Positions 31,721-41,508 are shown, counted from the first letter of the stretch. The stretch: 64,000 nt of DNA from Hyphomicrobium sp. D-2 (GCF_029872155.1 NZ_JARXLA010000008.1:498501-562500); one strand, 5' to 3'. The notes: generated from the letters alone by a model not told the origin. Made by a program: numbers and translations.

Positions 31721-32572
31721 TCACGTCGCAGGGCAGTTAACCTCAATGGGCGCACCGTCGCCCGCATCCCCATTTCCGGGCTTGATCGCGTACCGTCCAT
31801 CGCAGACGCTCACGATCGGTGGGACACCATCACGCAGGAACGCGTCGTGCCCTACCTTGAGTTGCCGCCAGAATCCGTTGTTCGGATTCGACGCATGCAG
31901 TGACATATTTGTCTCTGTCATGCGGAACGGGAACGCTTGTACCTGCACGTGCTTTTGCCCTGCCGAGAAGGCAGAGGTCAATAAGGACCAAATTTCATCA
32001 ATAACGCGATTAGTCATCGCATAACATCCGATGGAACGGCAGTCGCCGTGAACCATCAGAAACGATCCTGTCCGTCCGTGGCTCCGATCGAAAGCATTCG
32101 GATAACCAAGATTGAACGACAGGTGATACTTGCTGTTGGGGTTCAGCGACGTCGGCTCGACTGTGTAGAACCCCTCGGGTGCCTGCTTGTCTCCTTCCCT
32201 TTTCTTGGGGCCTAATCCGCCTGACCACATGCAGACCGGATAGGTCTCGAACAACTCGTAGCGGCCGTTGCGGTTCATCCACACTTCAAGCTCGAAGTCG
32301 CGTTTGAAGATGCGGATGAAAATGGGGGCGCCAAGTTCCATCCCGCGGTCGGCGAGGCGCTGTTTCAGATTTGCGGGATCGGGTGTGCCGGGCAGCGCTG
32401 CGCCGCTGGAATAGGTTGCCCAGTGCTTGGCTTTGCGCGCGTAGATCAGCTCATCTTCAATAAGAGGATAGATCTGCGGCCAGAATAGATAGCCAACACC
32501 TGCAATGACGGTGGCGAGCACCGCGATAAAGAGAAGTACTGAGCGCCAACGGCTTTGCTTGCGACCAACCAT
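31721..32572 (-). CDS. YafK/DpaA-like L,D-transpeptidase-fold protein, copy 2
   Basis: A 283-residue protein with an N-terminal membrane anchor (VLLFIAVLATVIAGVGYLFW) rather than a cleaved signal. The domain matches copy 1: PIFIRIFKRDFELEVW, YPVCMWSGGLGPKKREGDKQ, NLGYPNAFDRSHGRTG, and the active-site VHGDCRSIGCYAMTN. AFPFRMTETNMSLH and GVPPIVSVCDGRYAI follow. There is no long basic tail, so this is the most compact of the three and the closest in architecture to E. coli YafK. It lies 162 bases before copy 1 and 108 bases after copy 3 on the same strand. Confidence 0.9.
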   Translation of the reverse strand: MVGRKQSRWRSVLLFIAVLATVIAGVGYLFWPQIYPLIEDELIYARKAKHWATYSSGAALPGTPDPANLKQRLADRGMELGAPIFIRIFKRDFELEVWMNRNGRYELFETYPVCMWSGGLGPKKREGDKQAPEGFYTVEPTSLNPNSKYHLSFNLGYPNAFDRSHGRTGSFLMVHGDCRSIGCYAMTNRVIDEIWSLLTSAFSAGQKHVQVQAFPFRMTETNMSLHASNPNNGFWRQLKVGHDAFLRDGVPPIVSVCDGRYAIKPGNGDAGDGAPIEVNCPAT

Positions 32573-32680
32573 CAGCGCAACATGCCGATGTTTTCATGCT
32601 GGCGCAACGTGACGTCGGACATGACGCGATACGTCGAGGCAGCCGCAGCATCCATGGTTGGCGCTGGCGCGTTCAGCATC

Positions 32681-33700
32681 TCAGGGCGCAGGGGAAGTGC
32701 TGCCGGTTTCGGTCGGAGCATCGACAGGAGGACCACCGAGAGCGAAGGCCGGTGCCAACGTGGCGTTGCCGCGCGTTGCGGGTGTTGGCTTCGGCGGCGT
32801 CACGGTAGCATAGAACTGACGTGTCTTCGGCCCCGGCGCGTGAATGCGCTCCTCAGCCACCTGCTGCTCATAAGGCCTTGGCGTAAAAGGCTCAAACTGC
32901 GGCCGATAGAACGGCGGGCAGGCTGCATCGGGTTGTACGGAAGCGTTGGGCGCGAACTTCACGTTGACGACATAGCGGCGCTCGCAAACGGCCACCGATG
33001 GCGGCATGCGATAGCGCTCGAAGAAGTCGTGGCCCTGCTGCAGCGTTTTCCAGAAGCCCATGTTGGGGTCACCGGCATGGCGAGCGAGATTCTGCTTCGT
33101 CATGCGGAACGGGAACGCGTGCACTTCAAACGCTTCCTGCCCGCCGCGCAGCGCCTCACGGGCGATGACGTAGATCTCTTCCATCAGCGCGTCGGTCATC
33201 GCATAGCAGCCGACGGACTTGCACTGTCCGTGCACCATCAGCGCGCTGCCTGTGCGGCCGTGGGCGCGATCATAGGCGTTCGGGTAGCCGAGATTGAAGG
33301 CTAGGTAATACTGCGAGTTCGGGTTCATCTGGCTGTTGCTGACCCGATAGAACCCTTCCGGCGCCTGCTTGTCGCCGGTGGCGCGCTTGGGACCGACGTT
33401 GCCGGACCAGTTGCAGATTGGATAGGTCTTGAAGTGATAGAAGCGGCCGTCGTCGCGCGCCTTCCACACTTCCAGCTCCGACTCTTCCTTGAAGATGCGC
33501 ACGAAGATTGGCGCGCCGGCATCCATGCCCTTGCGGCCGAGCATCGACATGGTCTCGGTGCTGATAGGCGTCTCGCCGCGCGAGAGCTCGGTCATAGAAG
33601 GGCCGCTGCAGCCCGCGAGCAGACATGCCCCCGCGACTGCCAAAATGGCCGGAATTAAGCGAAGCCGCGTGGCGGCAACACCAAGGTTGATTGAACGCAT
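32681..33700 (-). CDS. YafK/DpaA-like L,D-transpeptidase-fold lipoprotein, copy 3
   Basis: A 339-residue lipoprotein: AILAVAGACLLAGCSGPS gives a lipobox with Cys near residue 29. The YafK domain contains PIFVRIFKEESELEVW, YPICNWSGNVGPKRATGDKQ, NLGYPNAYDRAHGRTG and the active site VHGQCKSVGCYAMTD. HAFPFRMTKQNLARH and MPPSVAVCERRYVVN follow. A Pro/Thr-rich C-terminal extension ends the protein. ATG 33700 (MRSINLG) puts the signal at the N-terminus; an open 14-codon extension is less likely. It is first in the tandem array, downstream of accA. Confidence 0.9.
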   Translation of the reverse strand: MRSINLGVAATRLRLIPAILAVAGACLLAGCSGPSMTELSRGETPISTETMSMLGRKGMDAGAPIFVRIFKEESELEVWKARDDGRFYHFKTYPICNWSGNVGPKRATGDKQAPEGFYRVSNSQMNPNSQYYLAFNLGYPNAYDRAHGRTGSALMVHGQCKSVGCYAMTDALMEEIYVIAREALRGGQEAFEVHAFPFRMTKQNLARHAGDPNMGFWKTLQQGHDFFERYRMPPSVAVCERRYVVNVKFAPNASVQPDAACPPFYRPQFEPFTPRPYEQQVAEERIHAPGPKTRQFYATVTPPKPTPATRGNATLAPAFALGGPPVDAPTETGSTSPAP

Positions 33701-33888
33701 ACGATGTGCCCCTGGCGCACGATGCCCAACCATCGATCCCAAAACCTTAAGATTTGATTAACGTTACTGAATCATTAGCAGGACAGTTATTAGCATCCCG
33801 CCGCGGCGCATGTCTGTGTCTAGCTGCACGATGCGACGCAAATTTGGCGCGGGCGACTGCTCAAGCGCTGGCGTCGCCCGCTAAGCCA

Positions 33889-34869
33889 TTAAAGGGATTG
33901 GCCAATTTCCATAAAGCGGGCATGGCGCTGGCGCCGAACTTCCGCTGGGGATTTGCCTTCGAACTCCGACAGCGAGCGCTCAATGGCATCGCCCGTTGCC
34001 TTCATGATCGCCGCGCGATCGCGGTGAGCGCCGCCGATCGGCTCGGTGATGATGGCGTCGATCACGCCGAGCTGGTCGAGATCCTGCGCGGTGATCTTCA
34101 TGTTGGTAGCGGCATCGATAGCCTTGGCGGAGTCGCGCCACAGGATTGATGCGGCTGCTTCCGGCGACGCTACCGTGTAAATCGCGTGTTCCAGCATGAG
34201 AATGCGATTTGCGGTTGCAATCGCGATGGCGCCGCCCGAGCCACCTTCGCCAATCACAACCGAAATCAGCGGCACGCCAATGGCGAGGCAGCAATCGGTT
34301 GAGCGGGCGATGGCTTCGGCCTGGCCGCGTTCCTCAGCGCCAACGCCGGGATAGGCGCCTGCCGTGTCGATCAGCGTGATGACCGGCATGTTGAAGCGCT
34401 CGGCCATTTCCATCAGCCGGACGGCCTTGCGGTAGCCTTCCGGCCGCGCCATGCCGAAGTTGTGGCGGATGCGGCTTTCGGTATCGGAGCCCTTTTCATG
34501 GCCGATCAGGACCACCGAACGGCCGCGAAAACGGCCAACACCGCCGACAATCGCCTCGTCTTCGGCGAAGTAGCGGTCACCGGCGAGGGGCGTGAAGTCC
34601 TCGATCAGCGCCTTGACGAAATCGAGACAATGGGGCCGGTCCGGATGGCGGGCCACCTGCGTTTTCTGCCAGGGCGTCAGCTTGGAATAGGTGTCGACCA
34701 GGGCCGCGCGGGCCTTTTGTTCCAGCTTCTTTATTTCATCGACGATAGAGACCGCGCGCTCGTCGTCCTCCAACGCACGCAGCTCGGCGACCTTGCTTTC
34801 CAGCTCGGCGATCGGCTTCTCGAAGTCGAGGTAAGTGCGGATGGGGGAGCGCTCCAAGACGGTCCTCAT
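33889..34869 (-). CDS. accA: Acetyl-CoA carboxylase carboxyltransferase subunit alpha
   Basis: With AccD it transfers carboxyl from biotin-carrier protein to acetyl-CoA, the committed step of fatty-acid synthesis. The 326 residues begin with the coiled N-terminal region ([19 protein letters not shown]). The crotonase-like core contains [48 protein letters not shown] and [14 protein letters not shown] 34869 (MRTVLERS) fits family length; the frame is open 11 codons further. It follows xerD on the minus strand, a common alphaproteobacterial pairing. Confidence 0.96.
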   Translation of the reverse strand: MRTVLERSPIRTYLDFEKPIAELESKVAELRALEDDERAVSIVDEIKKLEQKARAALVDTYSKLTPWQKTQVARHPDRPHCLDFVKALIEDFTPLAGDRYFAEDEAIVGGVGRFRGRSVVLIGHEKGSDTESRIRHNFGMARPEGYRKAVRLMEMAERFNMPVITLIDTAGAYPGVGAEERGQAEAIARSTDCCLAIGVPLISVVIGEGGSGGAIAIATANRILMLEHAIYTVASPEAAASILWRDSAKAIDAATNMKITAQDLDQLGVIDAIITEPIGGAHRDRAAIMKATGDAIERSLSEFEGKSPAEVRRQRHARFMEIGQSL

Positions 34870-35006
34870 GTATGACCTAAGGGATGTTGGGGCGACAATC
34901 ACGATAGAGCTTCGGCGATGTCAAGGCGACGGTAGGAGGCGGCTTAATTTCCTGCGTCCGTCCGGCCGGATTCGGTGCCGGTTTGGGCTGGGCCGGAGCG
35001 TAGACG

Positions 35007-35957
35007 TTAATCGTTGCCGCTACTTTGTTTCGCCAGCGGGTGGTGCTGGAACACCAGCTTCTTCAGCCGCTCCTCCAGCACGTGGGTGTAGATCTCGGTG
35101 GTCGAGATGTCGGCGTGGCCGAGCAGCGTCTGTACCGCTCGCAGGTCCGCGCCCCGGTCCAGTAGGTGGCTGGCGAAAGCATGCCGCAGCACGTGCGGAC
35201 TGACGCGCTCGGGGTCGAGCCCCGCCTCCAGCGCCAATTGCTTCAGATCCTGCCCGAACCGCTGCCGCGTCAGGTGCCCTTCGGCGCTTTTGGACGGGAA
35301 CAGCCAACGGTTGGAAATGCGCCCGGCGGCGGTCACCGCATCGAGGTACGCTGCGAGAGCGGTCTGCGCTGACCGGTTCAACGGCACCAGCCGCTCGCGG
35401 CCGCCCTTGCCCCTGATGGTGAGTACTCGCGGATCGCCAGCCAGCACGGCGCGGGGCAGAGACACCAGCTCCGATACGCGCATGCCTGTGGCATACAACA
35501 TCTCAACAAGGCAGCAGAGGCGCAGCGCGCGGATGTGCTCTACCCCATCGTCTGCCGCGAGGGTGGCCTCAACGCGCTGGGCGGCGGCGGTGATCAGGCG
35601 GTCAACCTCGGCAACGCTCAATGTTTTGGGCAATGCGCGCGGTTTGCGCGGACCGGAACGGCCTTCGGTCGGATCATTCTCTGCATGCCCCTCGGCCACC
35701 AGAAAACGGAACAGCTGCCGGGCGGCCGACAACGCGCGGGCGCGCGATGCTGCGCTGATGCCCTCGGCGGAGCGTTGCTCCAGCCAGAGTGCAATGTCGT
35801 CGGGGGACGTGGCGATCAGATCAACGCCGCTGCCATCAAGGTGCTCACAAAGCTGCATCAGGTCGCGGCGATAGGCTTCAATGGTGTTGGCGGCAGCGCC
35901 CCGTTCAACGCCAAGCATTTCAAGGAATGCTTCGATGTGTATTCGGCCTGCGTCCAT
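35007..35957 (-). CDS. xerD: Tyrosine recombinase XerD
   Basis: Site-specific recombinase that, with XerC, resolves chromosome dimers at dif. The 316 residues carry the SAM-like core-binding domain ([20 protein letters not shown]). The catalytic domain has all active residues: Arg in [10 protein letters not shown], Lys in [10 protein letters not shown], His-x-x-Arg in [18 protein letters not shown], His in LLGHADIST and Tyr in TEIYTHV. Sequence and position between a conserved hypothetical gene and accA support XerD rather than a phage integrase. No dif-like site was looked for successfully here. Confidence 0.94.
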   Translation of the reverse strand: MDAGRIHIEAFLEMLGVERGAAANTIEAYRRDLMQLCEHLDGSGVDLIATSPDDIALWLEQRSAEGISAASRARALSAARQLFRFLVAEGHAENDPTEGRSGPRKPRALPKTLSVAEVDRLITAAAQRVEATLAADDGVEHIRALRLCCLVEMLYATGMRVSELVSLPRAVLAGDPRVLTIRGKGGRERLVPLNRSAQTALAAYLDAVTAAGRISNRWLFPSKSAEGHLTRQRFGQDLKQLALEAGLDPERVSPHVLRHAFASHLLDRGADLRAVQTLLGHADISTTEIYTHVLEERLKKLVFQHHPLAKQSSGND

Positions 35958-36026
35958 ATCTGATGCCCGATGCGGTGCTGGTGCTTCGACGGCAGGCGCG
36001 AACTTCGCGCGTCGTTTGGTTGGACG

Positions 36027-37793
36027 CTAGTTACTTACAGCCCGCGGCCACGCCATGAACAGCGCTTCGAATCCCAGACTATGCGCGTCCGGTGCAAGCC
36101 CAGTCCGCTGCAATGCGCGGATCAGATCACCCAAGGCAATCATATGCGCGCCTTCCGCGCCATTAGCCCCAAGCGTTTTCATGGTCAGCAGCACGGTGCG
36201 GCCGAATTCACGTTTTTTGGCGGCGTCCTGCAGCTCCGTCAGCACCCCGGTTTCCGGCAGATGGCCACCGGCCGGCTGCGAGGTGCTGCTCGCGCGCTCC
36301 CACAAGGGAAGCGGGACGCTGTAGTTCAGCGCATCCAGCACGGTGGCGAGGCGGTGCAGCAGGGCCGAGTCGAGCCGTCCCTGAACGGCCAGGTCTTCCA
36401 GCGGGCGCATATCCTGCTCGGTGGCGGGGCGAGCGCCCTCGGCGATGTCGATGAGCGCGCTCCAATGGTCCAGACGGCCGCCGCTGACCGAGGCATTTGC
36501 GTCGGACCCGAATGCGGCCCATTGGCGTGCTTTGCCGAAGTTTCCGGCCGCCAATGCAACTTCAACACTGGTTTCAGAATACCAGCCGATTTCTGGAGCC
36601 GGCTGCAGCGTGTCTGACAGGGGCGACACCATGCGCAGCGCCGCCATATAGAAATCGGCGTGCTTGGCTTCATCAAGGAAGGCGCGGATCAGGCGGACCT
36701 TCTTTTGCGGCGTGTTTTCGCGCTCGGCGACGAGAAACAGTGCAGCGCGCCGTTCGGGTGTATCGGTGCCCTGCGCATCTGAAATGACTGCATCGCCGGG
36801 TGGCAGATGCCGATAGAGCTCGGCGAGTTGTTCCAGCGTGATAGCGTTCAGCTTCAATGCGGTCTCACCGGCCGCCAGACGCGCACCGAGCGGAACGGTG
36901 CGATCGCGAGTGAGCGAGGCCAGCAGTGCGGGGGCTGCGCGCTTGATCAGTGCCTTTTCATCAATCTCACCGCCGGCCAGTTTGATGAGCCGGTAGTCGA
37001 TCAGCCCGACGTTGGCATCGCCAGCGACGGCGGCGGTGCCTGGCTTGCCACCCATCGCCAGCGCATCCAGCGCTTTCAGACCCAGGCTGCCACTGGCGCC
37101 AGCATCGCGCGCCAGTTCAGCCGCCAGACCAGCGCCCGCTCCGTCCTGAGCCAGTGCGGCGCACAGGCCGGATATCAGTGCCGCATCGACCATGACCGGA
37201 CCGGGAAGTTGGCCGGAGACCTTCGCCGCCCTGAGCCCTTCGCATGCGCGGGCTTCATCCCCCATCGCGATAGCGTTGCGGGCGGCCAGCACAGCGACGA
37301 CTGGGTCATTCGCAGGCATCGTTTCAAGCAGGCGCTGGGCCTCCTCAATGAGCCCGGACCGATAAAGAATTTCCAGCCGCAGGGCCAGAAACTGGCGATT
37401 GGCATTGGCGCCGGCTGGCGCATCAAGGTTGGCGGTGATCAGACGTAGCCAAAGCCGATGCAGCGCTGGCGATCGAGGCGGGATCTCGATTGCCGCGATC
37501 AGCTTTTCCAGCGTGCTGACGCTCATGCCCTGCCACAGTTCCAGCGGCAGGCCGGAGCCGTCATCGGCCATAACAGGCGTCAGGTCGGTGCTTTCAACCG
37601 AACTGTCGTAGGTGCCTGAGGGCCGGATGACATCGTCATTGTTGATCGGGGCTTGCCAATCGCCCGCTTGGCTGGGGCGGTCAGAATGAAAACGGTCCTG
37701 AGCGGCGAGGGGCGCGCAATGGAGGCCGACCGCAATTGCGGCACTGGCAGCAGCTATGCCGAGGCCAGAAAAGGAAATACGCTTGCGCATCAC
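36027..37793 (-). CDS. Large exported helical protein of unknown function (588 residues)
   Basis: A signal peptide (GLGIAAASAAIAVGLHCAPLAAQ) is followed by a disordered stretch and then an almost entirely alpha-helical protein. The helical part has TPR-like or HEAT-like pairs of helices (FLALRLEILYRSGLIEEAQR, VVAVLAARNAIAMGDEARAC, TVEVALAAGNFGKARQW-like units). No catalytic motif is seen. It is encoded between a 48-residue membrane protein (10-base gap upstream) and xerD (69-base gap downstream). A helical-repeat scaffold in the periplasm is the most that can be inferred. A second Met one codon later is an equal start candidate. Confidence 0.8.
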   Translation of the reverse strand: MMRKRISFSGLGIAAASAAIAVGLHCAPLAAQDRFHSDRPSQAGDWQAPINNDDVIRPSGTYDSSVESTDLTPVMADDGSGLPLELWQGMSVSTLEKLIAAIEIPPRSPALHRLWLRLITANLDAPAGANANRQFLALRLEILYRSGLIEEAQRLLETMPANDPVVAVLAARNAIAMGDEARACEGLRAAKVSGQLPGPVMVDAALISGLCAALAQDGAGAGLAAELARDAGASGSLGLKALDALAMGGKPGTAAVAGDANVGLIDYRLIKLAGGEIDEKALIKRAAPALLASLTRDRTVPLGARLAAGETALKLNAITLEQLAELYRHLPPGDAVISDAQGTDTPERRAALFLVAERENTPQKKVRLIRAFLDEAKHADFYMAALRMVSPLSDTLQPAPEIGWYSETSVEVALAAGNFGKARQWAAFGSDANASVSGGRLDHWSALIDIAEGARPATEQDMRPLEDLAVQGRLDSALLHRLATVLDALNYSVPLPLWERASSTSQPAGGHLPETGVLTELQDAAKKREFGRTVLLTMKTLGANGAEGAHMIALGDLIRALQRTGLAPDAHSLGFEALFMAWPRAVSN

Positions 37794-37803
37794 AGGGGCA
37801 GGG

Positions 37804-37950
37804 TTACTCGGAGCGGACTTTCACACCCGGAACCGGCTTTGTAACCGTGCGCGGCTCCGGCTCGAATTCAGTGGCAAGTATATAGAGCGCGCCGGTGATT
37901 ATGGCGGCGGCGCTGCCTACAACAAACAGAAATCGGAATAAGCTGGGCAT
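37804..37950 (-). CDS. Small single-pass membrane protein (48 residues)
   Basis: The frame from ATG 37950 to TAA 37804 encodes MPSLFRFLFVVGSAAAIITG, then a hydrophobic continuation (ALYILA) and a charged C-terminal tail (FEPEPRTVTKPVPGVKVRSE). The layout is a short cytoplasmic start, one transmembrane helix and a Pro-rich periplasmic tail. It ends 10 bases before the large exported protein starts, which strongly suggests co-expression. Small proteins of this kind occur beside aroK/xerD in related bacteria, but no function is known to me. Confidence 0.72.
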   Translation of the reverse strand: MPSLFRFLFVVGSAAAIITGALYILATEFEPEPRTVTKPVPGVKVRSE

Positions 37951-38152
37951 CTGACTATCCCGTCCCCTCCGCTTTGGTCACTTTGCAAATTGGCGTCATT
38001 ATGGCTTGCGCCGGGCTATGATCCAAAGTAGGCGGCCCAGTCTGTGGGGGCAAATCCCGTTGTTGATGACCGTCGATGGTGGCAATCGAGCTGGTTTTCG
38101 CAACGATCAACACGTCATCGGTCGATTCGGCCCCGGCCGAAAGAGAAAGAAC

Positions 38153-38728
38153 ATGGCAGACGCGCAAACCCAGCAAGACATCCGCACCATTCTCGGGCCG
38201 CGCTCCATTGTGCTTGTCGGCCTGATGGGGTGTGGCAAGTCGGCCATCGGTCGCCGGCTGGCGGGGCGGCTGGGGCTGCCATTCGTCGATGCGGACGATG
38301 AGATTGAAAAAGCCGCTGGCAAATCGATCGAGGAGATCTTTGCCGACCACGGCGAGCCCTATTTCCGCGAGGGTGAGCGCAAGGTGGTGACGCGGTTGCT
38401 GAGCAACGGGCCGCAGGTGCTGGCAACGGGCGGCGGCGCATTCATGTGCGAAGAGACCCGTGCAGCCATTCTTGAGGACGGCGTTTCCATCTGGCTGCGG
38501 GCTGAGTTGCCGCTTTTGGTGCGCCGTGTCGGCAAGCGCGGGCACCGCCCGTTGCTTAAGGTTGCCGATCCGGAAGCGGTGCTGCGCGATCTGATGGCGA
38601 AGCGCTATCCGGTGTATGAGACGGCCGATCTGACGGTTGAAAGCCGTGACGTGCCGCATGAAGTGATCGTTGATGAAATTGTCAGTCGCGTGCTGCGCGA
38701 CGTTGCTGCCCCCTCGGAGAATTCCTGA
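38153..38728 (+). CDS. aroK: Shikimate kinase
   Basis: Phosphorylates shikimate in aromatic amino-acid synthesis. The 191 residues contain Walker A (VLVGLMGCGKSAIGRRLA), the shikimate-binding Asp and Arg (FVDADDEIE, GEPYFREGE), GGGAFM and the lid and C-terminal RGHRPLL and RYPVYETADLTV. ATG 38153 follows an AGAGAAAG ribosome-binding site; the frame is open 49 codons upstream but lacks family sequence. Its TGA overlaps the aroB ATG, so the two are translationally coupled. Confidence 0.95.
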   Translation: MADAQTQQDIRTILGPRSIVLVGLMGCGKSAIGRRLAGRLGLPFVDADDEIEKAAGKSIEEIFADHGEPYFREGERKVVTRLLSNGPQVLATGGGAFMCEETRAAILEDGVSIWLRAELPLLVRRVGKRGHRPLLKVADPEAVLRDLMAKRYPVYETADLTVESRDVPHEVIVDEIVSRVLRDVAAPSENS

Positions 38729-39861
38729 TGACTGATGTCACCGCTGCCAGCGCATCCGTGCGCACGGTCAACGTGCCTCTTGGCAACCGCGCCTATGATG
38801 TGCTGATCGGGCCGGGGCTGGTTGCACGCGCGGGTGAATTGATCGCGGAGCGGCTGGGCAACGCGCGCTATGCCATCGTCACCGACGCAAACGTTGCTGG
38901 GCACCATCTCGATACGCTTGAGGCATCGCTCAACGTCGACAAGCAACTGCTTGGCTCCATCATTCTGCCGCCGGGTGAATCGACCAAAAGCTTCCGTCAG
39001 CTTGCACCGTTGTGCGAGCAGTTGCTGGAAATGGGGCTGGAGCGCGGCGATCTCGTTGTTGCGCTGGGCGGTGGTGTTATCGGCGATCTCGCCGGTTTTG
39101 CGGCTGCCATTTTGCGTCGCGGCGCGCGCTTCGTGCAGGTGCCGACTTCGCTGCTGGCGCAGGTGGATTCGTCCGTCGGTGGCAAGACTGGCATCGACAC
39201 GCCGCAGGGCAAGAACCTGATCGGTGCGTTCCATCAGCCGGGGCTTGTGCTGGCCGACACCGACGTTTTGCGCACGCTTTCGCCGCGCGAGTTGCGCGCT
39301 GGCTATGCCGAAGTGGTCAAGTATGGTTTGCTGGGCGATGAAGCGTTTTTCGTTTGGCTGGAGCAGAACTATCCGGCCGTGTTCGCGCTTGAGGCGGAGC
39401 CGCTGACACACGCGGTTGAAACGAGCGTAAAGGCGAAGGCTGGCATCGTGGGCCGCGACGAAACCGAGCAGGGCGAGCGGGCGCTTCTGAACCTTGGTCA
39501 CACGTTCGGGCATGCGTTTGAAGCGTGGTGCGGTTATTCCGACCGTCTCCTGCATGGCGAAGCCATCGCCATAGGCATGTGCCTTGCGTTCCGTTTCTCG
39601 GCGTTGCGCGGCGATTGCACGGCAGCGGATGCTGAGCGCACGGCCGCACACTTCGCGGCAGTTGGATTGCCCACCACCATCGCGGAAATTCCCGGCGACA
39701 AGCCCGATATCGAAGCGATGATGAAGCTGATGGCGCAGGACAAGAAGGTGCAGCGTGGCCAGCTCACGTTCATCCTCACGCATGGCATCGGCAAGGCTTA
39801 CATTGCGCGCAACGTGGCGGGTGATGAGGTGCGCGCGTTTCTTGCCGGCGAGGCGGTCTGA
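38728..39861 (+). CDS. aroB: 3-dehydroquinate synthase
   Basis: NAD- and metal-dependent cyclisation of DAHP to 3-dehydroquinate, the second shikimate-pathway step. The 377 residues show the NAD-binding LPPGESTKSFRQLAPLCEQL and GLERGDLVVALGGGVIGDLAGFAAA. VPTSLLAQVDSSVGGKTGID follows, then the metal-binding region with GYAEVVKYG, LNLGHTFGHAFE and LHGEAIAIGM. It overlaps aroK by three bases in the common alphaproteobacterial aroK-aroB order. Confidence 0.97.
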   Translation: MTDVTAASASVRTVNVPLGNRAYDVLIGPGLVARAGELIAERLGNARYAIVTDANVAGHHLDTLEASLNVDKQLLGSIILPPGESTKSFRQLAPLCEQLLEMGLERGDLVVALGGGVIGDLAGFAAAILRRGARFVQVPTSLLAQVDSSVGGKTGIDTPQGKNLIGAFHQPGLVLADTDVLRTLSPRELRAGYAEVVKYGLLGDEAFFVWLEQNYPAVFALEAEPLTHAVETSVKAKAGIVGRDETEQGERALLNLGHTFGHAFEAWCGYSDRLLHGEAIAIGMCLAFRFSALRGDCTAADAERTAAHFAAVGLPTTIAEIPGDKPDIEAMMKLMAQDKKVQRGQLTFILTHGIGKAYIARNVAGDEVRAFLAGEAV

Positions 39862-40030
39862 CGGGCCGAGTCTTGCCACCCGGCGCGGTGTGACCGGCAT
39901 TCCGGATGCGCCCGGTTGCACCTGTTAGCCGGGCGCTAACCTTCGATGCATGGAGCTATGCTATGGATGGCGTCGGCCGTTGCGCCAAGTCCGGTAGCTG
40001 CAACCCCACGTAAAGCGAAGATCGCGCGCC

Positions 40031-41335
40031 ATGTCTCTGGTCACCATTCTGATAATCGCAGTCATTCTGCTGCTGATTGTGCTGTCTGCTTTCTTCAATG
40101 GCAGTGAGACGGCGCTGACAGCTGCGTCCCGCGCGCGCATGCATGCGCTGGAGCAGGAAGGCAATCCGCGCGCGGCAATGGTCAACCGGCTGCTTTCCAG
40201 GCCGGAAAAGATGATTGGCACCATCCTCATCGGCAACACGCTGGTGGATGTGCTTGCCTCGGCGCTGGCTTCCGGTGTGGCGGTGCTGCTGTTCGGCGAA
40301 GTTGGCGTCGTCTACGCAACGGCGGTGATGACGCTGATGATCGTCATCTTCGCGGCCGTGCTGCCGAAGACCTATGCGCTGGCCTATTCCGACCGCATGG
40401 CTTTGATCGTTGCGCCGATCATGCGTGTGATGACGATCATTCTCAACCCCATCAATATCGCAATTGAGTTCATTGTCCGCTTCTTCCTGAAGCTGACACC
40501 GACGACGGTGGATGACGAAGCAAACATTCTCGCTGCGCATGAGGAAATCCGCGGCACCATCGAGCTGCAGAAGATGGAAGGCTCGGTTGAGCGCAACGAT
40601 GCTGACATGCTGGGCGGCGTGCTCGATCTTGGCGATCTGCATGTCTCCGACATCATGGTGCATCGTACCAAGATGGCGACCATAGATGCCGACGATCCGC
40701 CGGAAGAGATCGTCGATGAGTTGCTACGCAGTCAATATACGCGGGTGCCGATCTGGCGCGATGAGCCGGAAAACATCATCGGTATTCTGCACACAAAGGA
40801 TTTGCTGTCGGCCCTGGTGCGATCCAAGGGCGACATTTCAAATCTCGATATCATGGGCTTTGCGGGTGAGCCGTGGTTCGTGCCGGACACCACGCCGCTG
40901 AAGGAACAGCTCAATCAGTTTTTGAAGCGCAAGGCGCAGATGGCGCTGGTGGTTGACGAGTACGGCGAAGTGCAGGGCCTCATTACGCTTGAGGATATTC
41001 TGGAGGAGATTGTCGGCCAGATTTCCGATGAACACGACGCGCACGATACGGCGATCCGTGTGCAGGCCGATGGAACCGTCAATGTCGATGGCACGGTGAC
41101 GGTGCGCGATCTCAACCGTCAGATGGGATGGAACCTTCCTGATGAGGAAGCGACGACCGTTGCCGGCCTTGTCATTCATGAAGCGCAGACGATCCCGGAG
41201 CCAGGGCAGGCATTCACGTTCTACGGTCACAGGTTCGAGATACTGCGGAAAACGCGCAATAAAATCACGGCGTTGCGGATCAGTCCGGCGGATGTGTTGG
41301 CGGCCCGCGCGGCGCGAAACGCTTTGCAGCAATGA
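40031..41335 (+). CDS. HlyC/CorC-family transporter (CNNM/DUF21, CBS pair, CorC domain)
   Basis: A 434-residue inner-membrane protein. The N-terminal CNNM domain has LIIAVILLLIVLSAFFNGSE, where the Asn and Ser contact cations in the family, two further helix pairs and the PKTYALAYSDR loop. A cytosolic CBS pair follows (VSDIMVHRTKM, TRVPIWRDEPENIIGILH, LVVDEYGEVQGLITLEDILE). The C-terminal CorC_HlyC domain begins at VNVDGTVTVRDLNRQMGW. Family members export magnesium or related cations; the substrate is inferred. It follows aroB by 169 bases. Confidence 0.92.
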   Translation: MSLVTILIIAVILLLIVLSAFFNGSETALTAASRARMHALEQEGNPRAAMVNRLLSRPEKMIGTILIGNTLVDVLASALASGVAVLLFGEVGVVYATAVMTLMIVIFAAVLPKTYALAYSDRMALIVAPIMRVMTIILNPINIAIEFIVRFFLKLTPTTVDDEANILAAHEEIRGTIELQKMEGSVERNDADMLGGVLDLGDLHVSDIMVHRTKMATIDADDPPEEIVDELLRSQYTRVPIWRDEPENIIGILHTKDLLSALVRSKGDISNLDIMGFAGEPWFVPDTTPLKEQLNQFLKRKAQMALVVDEYGEVQGLITLEDILEEIVGQISDEHDAHDTAIRVQADGTVNVDGTVTVRDLNRQMGWNLPDEEATTVAGLVIHEAQTIPEPGQAFTFYGHRFEILRKTRNKITALRISPADVLAARAARNALQQ

Positions 41336-41350
41336 ATATAAGCTTCACTC

Positions 41351-41374
41351 AATCTGAACATTTTCGTTCAGATT
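41351..41374 (+). terminator. Hairpin after the CorC-family gene
   Basis: AATCTGAAC and GTTCAGATT form a perfect 9-bp stem around ATTTTC, 15 bases after the stop codon. There is no T tract, so it may be a weak terminator or a 3'-end stabiliser. Confidence 0.45.
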
Positions 41375-41508
41375 AGGTTCAGGTGCCAAAGCCAAATCTG
41401 GGCTCATGGATGTCGTGAGCGAGATCCTGAACAGCGCGTGCTGATGGTGTTCGCCGCATGCAACGCGCGAAAAAAGATTGACGCGCGAGACATATAAAGG
41501 AGCCAATC

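Noticed and set aside
30224-33700. Treating the three YafK-like genes as one gene split by frameshifts
   Set aside because: Each has its own export signal, complete catalytic motif and stop, so they are paralogues.
35007-35957. Phage or island integrase
   Set aside because: Sequence and context (accA neighbour, no mobile genes) fit chromosomal XerD.
38605-39921. 438-codon open frame opposite aroB
   Set aside because: Shadow of aroB; no start context or domain.
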